The notes under the pieces are model-generated. The model ran no database searches. It was not told the DNA's origin and worked only from the letters and a program-made list of their open reading frames with translations. Below are positions 20,796 to 31,142 of a DNA stretch of 64,000 bases, piece by piece. Origin of the DNA: Leishmania mexicana MHOM/GT/2001/U1103 (Eukaryota; Euglenozoa; Kinetoplastea; Trypanosomatida; Trypanosomatidae); contig NC_018335.1 in NCBI RefSeq assembly GCF_000234665.1, forward strand, positions 682,001 to 746,000, in the 5' to 3' direction. Position 1 is the first letter of the stretch; every line of letters starts with the position of its first letter. Made by a program: the position numbers and the translations under genes.

Positions 20796-21539
20796 CTGCG
20801 ATCTGTTCCGTTCCAGCGCGTGTGTTGGCAGAAAAGGAGAGGGGGAAGTGCCACATGTGCATGTTTGTGCAGGTGGGCATGAGATATGGGACGCGGGAAA
20901 CGGAGACAGAGAGAGAGAAGGATGCAACAAGGGAGCACGGGGAGAGTGCATGGGGGCAATGGGGGGAGAGAAAGAGGATGGCAAGTAATGGAAGCGCGCA
21001 CGCGGAGCGCGCGTACAGTGATGTCAAGACAGTACACGGCAACAGAGGCAGGGGTGAAGTTTGCGAGAGGAAGTAGTGAGCGACGAGGATTGGCGAGACT
21101 CACGGAATTGGGTGTCAGCGCTGTGGCTACAGCGAGCAAAATCATTCGAGACAGGAGGAGTGGGCGGCGGGCGTCCTTCGTGCGTTTACTCTCGGAGAGA
21201 GGAAGGGCCCGGCTGAGATACATCACCATGCGACGATCCGTACCTCCGACCTTCTCACTCATGTGCGTCTGCGGCATTCGGACTCTCGTTCTCTCCACCC
21301 CGTTGGTTATTAGCACCACTTCCTCAAGCCTTCTTGATTATCTTTTCTTGTCACGGTTTGTGTCGCTCCTTCGCTTCTACAGAAAAAATGCGCCCGACTA
21401 ACGCATCATGACCAACCACCCTGTCCCTCGGCTCCCTCCTCGCTGCAGCAAAAAAAAGGAAAACGCAAACACACGCGCACGCACACATGTACAACAGTGC
21501 AGGCACAATCAGATCATGGTCACTGAATGAGGAAACGAT

Positions 21540-21562
21540 ATAGATATATATATATATAGATA
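21540..21562. repeat. (TA)n microsatellite
   Basis: Alternating TA tract of about 20 bases in the SODB2 3' flank, followed by TAGATAGG. Confidence 0.9.
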
Positions 21563-22505
21563 GGTGTACATGCAAAAAAAAGATGAGCCTACAACATGCA
21601 TCCATCATCTTTCGTTACGTTATACCACCACCACCAACACCACATCTATGCCTTCTCCTCATCCCACAGCGCACTGACATATTGAGGGCGGTTATCAAAG
21701 TGAGTTGAGGGGCAAACACACGCACGGAGAGACAGAGAGACAGACACAGAGATGCAGAGAGAGAGCGAGATACGGAGGAAGGCACAGGGAAGACACAACC
21801 CAGAAAGGGAGAACAAAAAATAAAACGTGGACGGGATATGAAAAGACAGGAGATGGACAAAGAAACACGCACGAAGAGAAGCCGTAGCAACACTGTAAAA
21901 TTTCCTCGTTGTTTGTTGCTCCCTTTATACGGACAGTCGACCATCACCCAACGGAGATGCCGAATATAAATCAGCCCAGCAACAGAGCAGACGGAGCCGT
22001 TCATGCCAGTCCGAGAATTGCCGCCATCCAGAAAGGGAAAGTGAGGGAAGCCTGTCCTCCACAAGACCCTGCCTCCCTTTTTTTTCCTTTTGCTTGACTT
22101 ACACAGAGGAGCGCATCACCTCCACATTCGCGCTGCGGCGCAGCAGTCCTCTTGCTGGAAGCAGGCAAATGTAGGGCACCAATCAAGAAGAGACAACACC
22201 GGCAGGATGGTCGAGATGTGTGGCACACGGACAGCGCATACGAGTTTGCGGGTCAAGAATGGCACGTCTCTTTTCGGGGGCACAACTTCCCTCGCGCCCA
22301 TCGATTGGCAAGGTGGTGTGCGCACGCACACTCTGACAGCAAAACGGCACACATACACGTCCGAGCAGCTAGCACGCGCGTCCTTGGACTCCCCGCATCT
22401 CACGATAATACTCACAAAAATAGATACGGATGTGATGGAGACTCGAGCTCCGCTCTGCCCAACCGAGTTCTCGCGCGAGTAGGGGACCCCCGCTTCCCCT
22501 CCTTT

Positions 22506-23132
22506 TTACAGATCACTGTTGACGTGGTGGGAGCCGCCAGCGGCCCTGTAGCAGTGGTTGGCGTGCGACCAGTTCACCATGTTCCAAAATGCGGTCACGT
22601 AGGCCGCACGGTCGTTCCTGTAGTCGATGTAGTACGCGTGCTCCCATACATCACACGTCAAAATGGGCACAAGGTTGGGCTCCGTGAGCGGGCAGCCCGC
22701 GTCGTGCGTCTGGAGCACCTTCAGCTTGCCACTCGACGTGTCCTTCACGAGCCACACCCAGCCGGAGCCAAAATGACCGTTGGCCGCAGTCGTGAATTCC
22801 TTCTTGAAGTGCTCGAAGCTGCCGAAACATTCGACGATCGCGCTCGCGATTTGTCCGTGCGGCTTTGACCCGCCGCGCGGCGACAGGCACCGCCAGAAGA
22901 AGTCGTGGTTGAAGATCTGAGCCGCACAGTTGAAGGTGGGGCCCTTCTCAGACTTGATTACTTCCAGCAGCGACTTCGACGCAAGTTGCGAATTGGACTC
23001 CGCGGCAGCGTTCAGCTTCACGGCGTACCCCTTGTGGTGCTTCTCGTGATGGAAGGTGACCTGCTCCTTCGACATGCCCTTCGACGCGAGCGCGTCGTGG
23101 GGGTACGGTAGCGGCTTAACAGCGAACGGCAT
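22506..23132 (-). CDS. SODB2: Iron superoxide dismutase B, copy 2 (208 aa, extended C-terminus)
   Basis: Same enzyme as SODB1: Fe ligands H28, H76, D161 and H165 and the Fe-type Gln Q72 are all present. The first 80 residues and residues 99-188 read the same as SODB1. Residues 81-98 differ at nine positions, and the tail after W188 is replaced by 20 residues rich in His, Ala and Gly, ending HHVNSDL. The final SDL resembles a glycosomal PTS1 (S-x-L), whereas SODB1 ends NQL; published Leishmania SODB proteins have been tied to glycosomes, so I infer the two copies may be sorted differently. The ATG is at 23130-23132. The identity with SODB1 stops right at the start codon on one side and near codon 188 on the other. 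Confidence 0.95.
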   Translation of the reverse strand: MPFAVKPLPYPHDALASKGMSKEQVTFHHEKHHKGYAVKLNAAAESNSQLASKSLLEVIKSEKGPTFNCAAQIFNHDFFWRCLSPRGGSKPHGQIASAIVECFGSFEHFKKEFTTAANGHFGSGWVWLVKDTSSGKLKVLQTHDAGCPLTEPNLVPILTCDVWEHAYYIDYRNDRAAYVTAFWNMVNWSHANHCYRAAGGSHHVNSDL

Positions 23133-25534
23133 GACGCGGTTACGGAGCGGCAGGGAAAGGAAGGCGGAAACGCCAGTGAGAAGGACAAAGAAACAGCTCG
23201 AGGTGCGGGCGATAGAGCGTCTTGAGGCGAATGTGCGTGTATCGATATGTGTGAGCGAGAAACAGAGAACTGCAAGGGGAGAAACCGGTTCCAGCGCGGT
23301 CCAGAGATGTGGGTGGTGGAGGGTCAGCGCGGATGTGAAGGGAGAGAAGATGGCAAGTCGTATGAAGTCCGAAGCGGATTGATAGCAGCACCACCATGGA
23401 GCGCAGCCGCAGCCTCCCCCCTTCCCTATTCACAAAAAGGAGCCAAATCACACGTAAAGCAGGCAGTGGTGGAGGGGGCATTCATCCGCATGTCCCACGG
23501 ATGCGAACCCCAGCCGTGCAACTCTCCGAGGCGCCGCTTCATCCTGTTCACAGCGGCGCTGCCATTTCGTGGCGCCGATGGCGTATAGATGGACTTGCTG
23601 CTCGCTCATGAGCATCCGTATATAAGCAGTTCGTTGGACATCGCACCGTGCCCACACAGTTTGCTGAGGTCCCTTGAGGTCTCAACGGCACACACACACA
23701 CAGAGAGAGAGAGCACAAATGTAGGATCTATGTGCGCTTCACTCAATAACCCCACCACCTTTAGTTTTTTTTTTCTCGTCTGGGATGGGGGCAGGACGGC
23801 GGGGTCCTGGCATGCGTGCGTGTGCCTTCTTTTGGTTCCGCTTTCCTGCATTGTCTCTTTATGGGAACTCAAGACGACTGGAACGGAGGGGGGTCGCCCT
23901 ACCCACCGGAGCTCCCCCCCCACACACACACACACGCACACGGAGGGAGGAGGAAGGGAAGGCGAAACGAGCAAGAAAACAAAAAGAAAACGTAACGCAC
24001 CAACAAAAACAAAACGCACACCAAAGGAAATCGACCACACACACACACAAAAAAAAGAAACACCGAAAACGAAACAGAAAAGTCTTGAAAACGGATAGGC
24101 AGCTGGGGAGAGGAAAAAAAAAACGGGAACAGGCCACAGAAGGCGGTGCTTTGTGGCGAACCAAGACGTTCAAAGGCAAGGGCATCGCGCAGAAGTCGAC
24201 AGACCGCGAGAGAGAGGGTGGCAGAAAGCGGGAGAGAAAGGGAGGCTCGAGGGGTGCAGTGCCCACTCGGCTGTCTCCACACTGACCCAGCAACCAGCCG
24301 GCCACAATCCTCCTCATCCTTCCCACACTGCGCTCATCTGTTGAGGGCCTTCAGTGCGCACTAGTCGCCCAAGCTAAATGATAATAGTCAGCCGTAATTG
24401 GCCTTTTCAGCCACCCTGTACCATCTGGGCGCGTACATGGGCCTCGTGCTCTGTACATAGGCGCTTCTCTGCAAGCGTAGCCCCTACACCGGCATCGATG
24501 GGAGAAGCACGCAAGACATAGGAGGAGTCGCAGGGCGACTCCGCCGACAACATCCCCGGGAGAGAAAAAAAAACAGTACATGAAAACGCCCAAAAAGAGG
24601 CACCCACGCCGACAAGAAAAAAAAGAGAGCACAGGTTCGGCTCAGTACATCTAGCACACGCGCAGACCGCACAACAAGGGATGCAGCAGCGGTCCACATC
24701 ACCACACCCCATACGCATTCACAACAAGCAAGCACACGCCCTATTACACCATCCAACGGGAAAAACACTGCAGCCAAAAGACGCAAAGAAATCAGCCCAC
24801 ATGTATATATATTTCTAGTCCATCAGTCGTAGCAGAGAGAGAAAGGGATGGCAAGAGGCGGGAAAAACGACTTGAAGTCAAGTTGGGGGTGGGGAAATTG
24901 CACAGCGTCGGACGCACCTGCGTCGCCTCGGCAAGCGAACAAATATATATATATAAGCGCTGTTCACACAAGAAGTTTCACCGTTCCCTCTTCGCTTCCA
25001 TAAGTAAGACGACATCAAGACTAGGGAAACCTGAATAATGATGATGTGAATCGCGCCGAAGCCCGGTGACGCGCATCAACAGAAACGTAGAGATGGGACA
25101 ATCAGCAACGCATTCTGTCCTCTAGGAGAGGGGAGTTCACTTACTCGAACATTAACCACCCCCCATCATACAAGGTAGGAGCCGCTGAAGGGAGATGATC
25201 ACTGTGAGCTCATGCGGCAGACGCCCACGAGCCGCAGCCCCACTTCGAAGACACCATCGCCGTGGAAGTCCCCCGCAAACATATAGACCAGCCGCCTGCG
25301 CGGTCGCAATCGGCGGTGGCGCAAACGAAGCGCAACATTTGGTAGAGAATGCTCATGTTCGCACGGATGCGGAGGTACATCATGTAAAGCGATGGATGTG
25401 CCCCTCCCTCCCCCCGCGGACAACTAACTCAGAGAGCATACCGCAGAACTTGTGGCCCGTGTGCGTGAGCGCACGAAAAAGAAACTCTGTGAAAACGAAC
25501 GCTTTCAGTACTCACGCTCTTCGATTCCCGCGCT
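23133..25534. other. Intergenic region, 2.4 kb
   Basis: Contains the SODB2 5' leader and the 3' flank of the RABL2-like gene. A purine tract at 23144-23166 (polypyrimidine on the coding strand) lies just upstream of the SODB2 ATG, with no AG between it and the ATG. CA repeats lie near 23692-23702 and 23921-23941, and TA tracts at 24801-24812 and 24942-24956. No credible gene. Confidence 0.55.
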
Positions 25535-26185
25535 CTACGATGACACTGCTGCGGCACCGGCGGCTGTCTTGTCCTCCTTCAGAATGCCGATCACCTGTGT
25601 CATGAAGTCGTCCTTCGCAGGATTCTTCTTGTATGCGGCCGCCGTGGAAATAGCGCTTTCGAAGAGCTGCACCACGTTGGTACCATCAGCGGCGGAGACG
25701 TAGTACAGCGGAAAGTTGTGTTTTTCAGCGAAAGCAAAACTCTTTGTTGTGACAGACGGATCGGTGTCGATCTTGTTGCACGCTACAAGGCACGGAATGT
25801 GCTCACGGTAGACGCGCATCTCGGAGAGCCACTTTTCTAAGTTTTTGTAGGTCGCCTTGCGTGTGCTGTCAAAGACAAGGATACAAGCGTGTGCGTCGTG
25901 ATAGTAACTCGGGTGAACCGTGGCAAAGCGCTCCTGCCCGGCGGTGTCCCAAATGTCCACGTCCACCTCCTCACCATCTTCTGTCACGAAGTCGTAGCGG
26001 TACAGGGTGAGCGCGTAGGTGGACATCTGCACAGGGATGTACCGCTGCATCAAGAAGCGCTCGACCAGCTTTGACTTGCCCACCGCACTATCGCCGAGCA
26101 GGATGAGCTTGATGGGCTTGCGAGCCTCATCAGGGCGGTTGTCGAAGACAATCTTCGGCTTTAATACCTTCACTTCTGCCGTCAT
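25535..26185 (-). CDS. RABL2: RABL2-like small GTPase, 216 aa
   Basis: Small GTPase with P-loop GDSAVGKS (31-38), switch I region STYALTLY (55-62), WDTAGQE (79-85), NKID (137-140) and SAADGTN (164-170). The STYALTLY switch, the YYHDAHACILVFD stretch and the SAADGTNVV stretch follow RABL2 rather than classical Rabs, and there is no C-terminal Cys prenylation motif (it ends AAAVSS), also as in RABL2. Known biology: RABL2 acts at the ciliary base and helps launch intraflagellar transport. I infer a flagellar basal-body role here. The start is the ATG at 26183-26185 (MTAEVKVLKP); the frame is open 53 codons further, but that extension is leader-like. The gene lies between the SODB pair and the HSP60 gene. 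Confidence 0.88.
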   Translation of the reverse strand: MTAEVKVLKPKIVFDNRPDEARKPIKLILLGDSAVGKSKLVERFLMQRYIPVQMSTYALTLYRYDFVTEDGEEVDVDIWDTAGQERFATVHPSYYHDAHACILVFDSTRKATYKNLEKWLSEMRVYREHIPCLVACNKIDTDPSVTTKSFAFAEKHNFPLYYVSAADGTNVVQLFESAISTAAAYKKNPAKDDFMTQVIGILKEDKTAAGAAAVSS

Positions 26186-27328
26186 GGTGTGTGCGTAGGT
26201 GTATTTGTTTCGTTTTACAAGCAACAGCAAACAAGAGCACGTGCGAAGATGAAAGTGTGGTGCCTCGCCCCTTCTCGCCGCTACCGCCTCTTGCTTACTG
26301 TGTGAGTCGTCTACACGATGCGTGTGTGCGCGGAGTAGGGTCACTTGTGTGTTGAGTGGGTGTATGGGTAGGCGTTGAGTTCCTCCCGTAGTGGCAGACG
26401 AAAACCTTCTTCACGTGAGACGCCACAGTGAGGACAGGCAAACGGACGGCATCGCGGGAGGTGAGCACAGCGCGAGCCAGAGAAGCGTGGGGGAGAAAAG
26501 GGAAGCAGAAGGGGGGGGCGTTGTGCGACAATTCTCCGCAGCAGACGGCAGATGCATGAGGCGCACCTAAATATAAATGAATATATATATATATATACAT
26601 GGCGCCGTGGTATGGACAGAGCGTACGACGACATGAAAACGTCTCGGCACATCAGCTGCCTCCCTGACCTCTACAAGTCGTACAACGGTCAAGTGCTGCC
26701 CTGTCCATCCTCCCGTCAGCATACCAAACGTAACGCAAGAAGGGCCGGAGAAAGCATCGGTTGTCTCACCTCCTTTCACCATTCGTAGGTGGTCCTTATC
26801 GGTGCCGGACACCACACGCCATCGAGCCCTCTTGCTCGTCTTGTCCAGGTGTTTCGCTCCTCCCTCCCCTCCTCCCCCCCCCCATCGGTGATGGAGAAGG
26901 AGGAAAGGAAGAAAACGTGTGGAAGAGAGAGAAAGAGAGAGAGACACACACGCGCGCCGCGAACAACGAAGGAAAAAAAGAAAATAGAAAACGACGCGGC
27001 GCAGGGCAGCCGTCACACAATAAATACGAGCTGCGCACACACACACACAGAGAGAGAGAGCAAGAAGCTCGATATGCGCCGTTCATGTGGTGTATGCCTA
27101 TGGGCCACACGCGGCACCAGCTATCCACCATCGAAACACTGCTGGCAGAACGTTGAGGCAAGGGTGGTCAAAAAAAGGGGGGCTCAGAAATGGAGGCGGC
27201 TCACGCCAACCTTCGAGAACCACGTCGGCTGACGATGTGCTGCTCGAGAGGGGGGTGAAAGCTCAGCCGCTACGCTCGGCAAAACACATCCCCGCGCCGC
27301 CACTCGCACTCCTTGCCGCCATCCTCGA
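26186..27328. other. Intergenic region between RABL2-like and HSP60 genes
   Basis: About 1.1 kb without a gene. It holds the RABL2-like 5' leader, a TA microsatellite at 26580-26598, a C-run near 26874-26884 and a purine/CA/GA stretch near 26890-27060 that is polypyrimidine on the coding strand. Confidence 0.55.
26580..26598. repeat. (TA)n microsatellite
   Basis: Alternating TA tract preceded by ATATAAATGA, about 400 bases upstream of the RABL2-like ATG. Confidence 0.9.
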
Positions 27329-29113
27329 CTACAGCCCTTTCATATCAAACTTCATCGGCGGCGCCATCTTGGGCATCGGCGCATTCCGTTCATTTACCTG
27401 CTTGCGCAGCGTGTCGACGCTGCGCTTCTTCTCCTTGTCCTCCATCCCCTCATCCTCGATGCGCTTCTCTCGCCCTAGCAGGTCCTTCTCCACCACTGCC
27501 GCTTCCGTCGTAATCATCATGCCCGCCACAGAGCATGCGTTGACGACGGCAGACTTCACTACTTTCATAGGATCGATAATGCCTGCCTCGAACATATTCA
27601 CATACTCGCCGGTCTGCGCGTTGTAGCCGAAGCTCGGGTCCTTGCGCGCGAGTACCTTCCCCGCGACCACACTGCCCTCTACGCCTGCGTTGTTCGCGAT
27701 GTACCGCGTGGGCAGGCCGATTGCCTTCTTCACAATGTTCACGCCCGTGCGGATGTCCGGTGGAAGTCGTCGGTCCTTGGAGATGCTCTCGAGACGCAGG
27801 GAGGCTATAAGCAACCCGGTACCACCACCTGCGAGGATGCCCTCTGATACAGCCGCGCGCGTGGCGTTGAGCGCGTCGATGATGCGGTCCTTCTTCTCAT
27901 TGATCTCTACTTCCGAGGCGCCACCGACCTTGATCACCGCAACCCCACCCGAGAGCTTCGCCAGACGCTCGACCAGACGCTCGCGATTGTACTCGTGGTC
28001 CTCGGCGGAGATCATGTCTTTGATCATCTGCACTCGCTCCTCCACGGCAATGGCACTGCCGCCGCCCTCCATCAAGATGCACTCGTCACGGGAGACGGTC
28101 ACCTTTCGACACGTGCCGAGGAACCGCTCGGAGAAATCGTTCTGGTCCAGTGAAAGGCCTAGGTCCTCCGAGATCATCTGCGACCCTGTGAAGACGGCGA
28201 TATCCTGCAGCTGGTTGATGCGCATGTCGCCAAAGCCCGGGGCCTTGACGGCACAGCCGCTGATGCGGCCCTGAATCTTGTTGTACAGAAACGTGTGCAT
28301 GGCCTCCCCCTCCACGTCCTCGGCAATCACCAGAAGCGGACGCTTCTGCTGAATTGCGTAGTTCAGCGCGGGCAAGATGTGCGCCACACTCGTGAGTTTG
28401 CGGTTCGCCACGTAGACGAGGGCGTTCTCGAGCTCGCACCTTTGCGCCTTCGTGTTCGTCACAAAGTACGGTGACGTGTACCCACGCTCAAAGGACATCC
28501 CCTCCACCAGCTCTAGTTCCGTATTAAGCGAGCGACCCTCCTGCGTTGTGATTACGCCATCCTTGCCGACCTGCTGCATCGCGTCGCCGATCAGGCTGCC
28601 GATCTCTTGGTCCATGTTCGCCGAGATCATCGCTACCTGGGTGATCTCAGATTTGGAGGTGACGGGGCGAGACTGCTCGGCCAGAGATATGAGCACCTCC
28701 CGGCATGCGAGGTCGATGCCCCGCTTCAGGTCCATCGGATTCGTGCCACTTGCAACGCTGCGGAAGCCCTCCTTGAAGATCGCCCCGGAGAGGACGGTAG
28801 CGGTGGTGGTGCCGTCACCGGCGTTGTCGTTCGTCAGCCCTGCCACCTGGCGCACCAAGTTCGCCCCAAGGTTCTCGAAGCTGTCCTCGAACTCGATGCT
28901 CTTGGCCACCGTGACGCCATCCTTGGTGATCTTCGGGCTTGCGTATGGCATCTCGAGAATCACGTTGCGGCCCTTGGGCCCGAGCGTGACACCGACGGCC
29001 TTGACAAGGTTCTCAACGCCGGTAAGCAGGGCGTTGCGAGCCTCCATGCCATAGCGGATGTCCTTCGGGGTTGAGCCGTACTTGACGCAGCGAAGTACCG
29101 TACGGGAGAGCAT
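27329..29113 (-). CDS. HSP60: HSP60/GroEL-type chaperonin, 594 aa
   Basis: Group I chaperonin that folds proteins, probably in the mitochondrion. Visible hallmarks: TLGPKGRNV (43-51), the ATP motif GDGTTT (99-104) with its Asp, and the DALNATRAAVSEG segment holding the second catalytic Asp, followed by LAGGG. The N-terminus (MLSRTVLRCVKYGS) is basic with no acids, like a mitochondrial presequence. The start is the ATG at 29111-29113; the frame is open 53 codons upstream but that part has no family similarity. Unusually, the C-terminus lacks the Gly-Gly-Met repeat tail of canonical HSP60 and ends KMAPPMKFDMKGL. From memory, Leishmania has a main HSP60 elsewhere plus a divergent copy of this kind (cpn60.3-like), so this is probably a specialised paralogue. 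Whether it forms an ordinary ring is not visible. Confidence 0.93.
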   Translation of the reverse strand: MLSRTVLRCVKYGSTPKDIRYGMEARNALLTGVENLVKAVGVTLGPKGRNVILEMPYASPKITKDGVTVAKSIEFEDSFENLGANLVRQVAGLTNDNAGDGTTTATVLSGAIFKEGFRSVASGTNPMDLKRGIDLACREVLISLAEQSRPVTSKSEITQVAMISANMDQEIGSLIGDAMQQVGKDGVITTQEGRSLNTELELVEGMSFERGYTSPYFVTNTKAQRCELENALVYVANRKLTSVAHILPALNYAIQQKRPLLVIAEDVEGEAMHTFLYNKIQGRISGCAVKAPGFGDMRINQLQDIAVFTGSQMISEDLGLSLDQNDFSERFLGTCRKVTVSRDECILMEGGGSAIAVEERVQMIKDMISAEDHEYNRERLVERLAKLSGGVAVIKVGGASEVEINEKKDRIIDALNATRAAVSEGILAGGGTGLLIASLRLESISKDRRLPPDIRTGVNIVKKAIGLPTRYIANNAGVEGSVVAGKVLARKDPSFGYNAQTGEYVNMFEAGIIDPMKVVKSAVVNACSVAGMMITTEAAVVEKDLLGREKRIEDEGMEDKEKKRSVDTLRKQVNERNAPMPKMAPPMKFDMKGL

Positions 29114-29897
29114 CTTGCAAAGGGGTGGAAGGTGCTGATGGGAGTGTTCCAGTTTGAACTTTCTTTGCTTGATGGCCGCGATCTGAGCCACCACGAAGCG
29201 CTGCTCTTTCTTGCCAGGCGGTCCCACGCGCGTTCGAGGGTACAGTGACGCTGCGTCACGCGTGACAGGCAAATCGAAGAGACTTCGTCACGCAGACACG
29301 ATTCGAAGCCAGCAGCCGATAAACTAGATGGGAGGATGGACGGTGTCCCCGGAAACTCCCCAGAATATACGAGTCCCTCCCTGAGAATCGGCCCTTCGTG
29401 GTCGTACTGTGGGACAAGAAGGCGAAGCAGAATACGAAATCGCACAAGGAAGGGGTAGGTGACACGATGGCAGCTGTAACAAGCAAAACTCTTCGCGGTG
29501 ACGCTGGGGTCCCTTCACCGCCACGTCTGGGCACCATTAAGGAGCTCTGCGAGAACAGCGAAAAAGAAAGTAGCGGAGTCGAAAACGGTCGACGGAAACA
29601 GTCATGTGTACCGATGCCAGGGGAACCTACTGCCAAGGTCTACAAGGTCGCCGCGCACGTGGGCCGAGTAGTCCGCAGACGTGTACACAGACGAACGCAT
29701 CACAACTCAGCGTCTGTCTTGCCTTTTCATTTTTCTTTCTACGTACTTGGTTGAGCCATGGCCATCTACTCTAAGTGCAAACCGCACACCCCGCGCCGTT
29801 GTGAGAAACGTCTGCGTGTGCTGTACCGCATCCCCCCCACCCCCACCTTCCCCCTGTCCAGGAGTACGTCTCCGCGATCATTGTACCCTTCTCTGCT
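29114..29897. other. Intergenic region between HSP60 and the 414-aa gene
   Basis: About 780 bases. It contains the HSP60 5' leader (which explains the long open extension of the HSP60 frame) and the 3' flank of the 414-aa gene. The composition is more balanced than in other spacers, but no complete gene is seen. Confidence 0.5.
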
Positions 29898-31142
29898 TTA
29901 TTCGCAGTAAAAGAGCCGCCGAGCCGCCGCCATGAGCTCGCGGTTGGGGCCCATGGGAAATCTCAGGCTCCCGTGCGGCGGTGGGAGAGATATGCCCCAC
30001 TCTTCGCCATCATGACGGGACAGCTTCACGTCCACCTCCCCGCGCAGCGTCAGTGTCTCCAGCAGCGGCCGCGCCGCCATACTTGTCACTGTCGCAGACG
30101 AATAAGCACTCACAACGCCATGAGCACCGTTTCCGTCGTCGCCGTGCTCATTGGGCCGCAAACCTGAGACGGGGTCGCCGGAGTCCTGAACGACGGTGAG
30201 AGCCCCCCTACCGTTGACAACGCTAGGGGGCGGATTGGCCCACACGGGCCCTGGGCTAATGGCCAGCGATTCCCCTGCACCCGTGCTCTTATGCGGGGAT
30301 ACGGAGTGGATGTGCTGCGATCCTGACTGCAGCCGGGACCGTTCCATCGGACTCCGGCGGCGCAAGCCCATCGAGATACACACCAACCCAGCGTTTGCCG
30401 CCGCCGTCACAGACCACGCCGTGAACTCTAGCGGCTCGTTAGAGCTCACTGGCAAGTCGCTACCCCTGCCCACGCTAGTTTTGGCGGCCGAGTCCGGCCC
30501 TGCAAAGCGTGCGCCACCTGCGGGCATCGGCGGACCACAGAAATCGTCACCGGCGAGAATGTCATCGTAGACGGTGTTCATCGAGCGCGGCAGCGCCGGG
30601 CCGTCTCGCAGCACCGGGAAGTCCGACAGAAAGCCACCGCCGGTCAGCACAAAGCCATCCATCACATCCAATGGTGCAGCAAGCGTCACAGCTTCCCTAA
30701 GCTGCGGCAGCCGCCCCTCTGCGCCAGCGGATCGCAAAGCGGCACCGGACCTGTCGTTGAGGTGCTCCTCGAGAAGAAACTCGTAGATCTGGGAGCGTCG
30801 CTGCAGAGCACAGAGCTCATCGTTGTCGATATCGTCGAGGACACTGGAGAGACACACACGAAGTTCGTAGAGGTTGGTCGGGTCCACCAGCGTAACGACC
30901 CGCACAGTGAGACATGGTGGTGGCTGATGCGGCCATGACTCGTGCACTGGCAGCTGCCGCACCACCCAGGCGTGCTGCTCGGGGTCGAAGAAGGAGGCGA
31001 GGAGGCCCGCCTTTCCCTCGCCAAAGGGTCGCACCGAGGCGGCGAGAGGCTTGCAGAAAGACGGAATCGGCAGAATAATCTCAGCTGCCTGGCTCCGCTG
31101 CGTTACGAAGTGGTAGTAATCGCCACTATAACTGTCGGACAT
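29898..31142 (-). CDS. Hypothetical protein, 414 aa
   Basis: Not recognised. It has a true ATG at 31140-31142 and good coding composition. Residues 1-150 look folded: hydrophobic strands (EIILPIPSF, CLTVRVVTLVDP), then an acidic helical part (VLDDIDNDELCALQRRSQIYEFLLEEHL). Residues about 195-345 are Gly/Ser/Pro-rich and disordered. The C-terminal 60 residues contain a strand-like stretch (LETLTLRGEVDVKLSRHDGE) and end with an Arg/Ala-rich helix. I see no membrane segment, signal peptide or catalytic motif. A short alternating strand/helix N-domain could be a binding module; no function is proposed. Confidence 0.75.
   Translation of the reverse strand: MSDSYSGDYYHFVTQRSQAAEIILPIPSFCKPLAASVRPFGEGKAGLLASFFDPEQHAWVVRQLPVHESWPHQPPPCLTVRVVTLVDPTNLYELRVCLSSVLDDIDNDELCALQRRSQIYEFLLEEHLNDRSGAALRSAGAEGRLPQLREAVTLAAPLDVMDGFVLTGGGFLSDFPVLRDGPALPRSMNTVYDDILAGDDFCGPPMPAGGARFAGPDSAAKTSVGRGSDLPVSSNEPLEFTAWSVTAAANAGLVCISMGLRRRSPMERSRLQSGSQHIHSVSPHKSTGAGESLAISPGPVWANPPPSVVNGRGALTVVQDSGDPVSGLRPNEHGDDGNGAHGVVSAYSSATVTSMAARPLLETLTLRGEVDVKLSRHDGEEWGISLPPPHGSLRFPMGPNRELMAAARRLFYCE

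Larger units (their letters stand above)
20580..22505. other. Spacer between the two SODB genes, 1.9 kb
   Basis: Holds the SODB1 5' leader with its splice-acceptor tract and the SODB2 3'UTR. It shows no clear similarity to the region flanking the other SODB gene, so the duplication as seen today is confined to the coding sequence. A TA microsatellite is at 21540-21562. No gene seen. Confidence 0.55.

Noticed and set aside
24360..24800. Possible tRNA or snRNA gene in the spacer
   Set aside because: I found no cloverleaf or box A/B pattern by eye, only balanced sequence followed by purine tracts.
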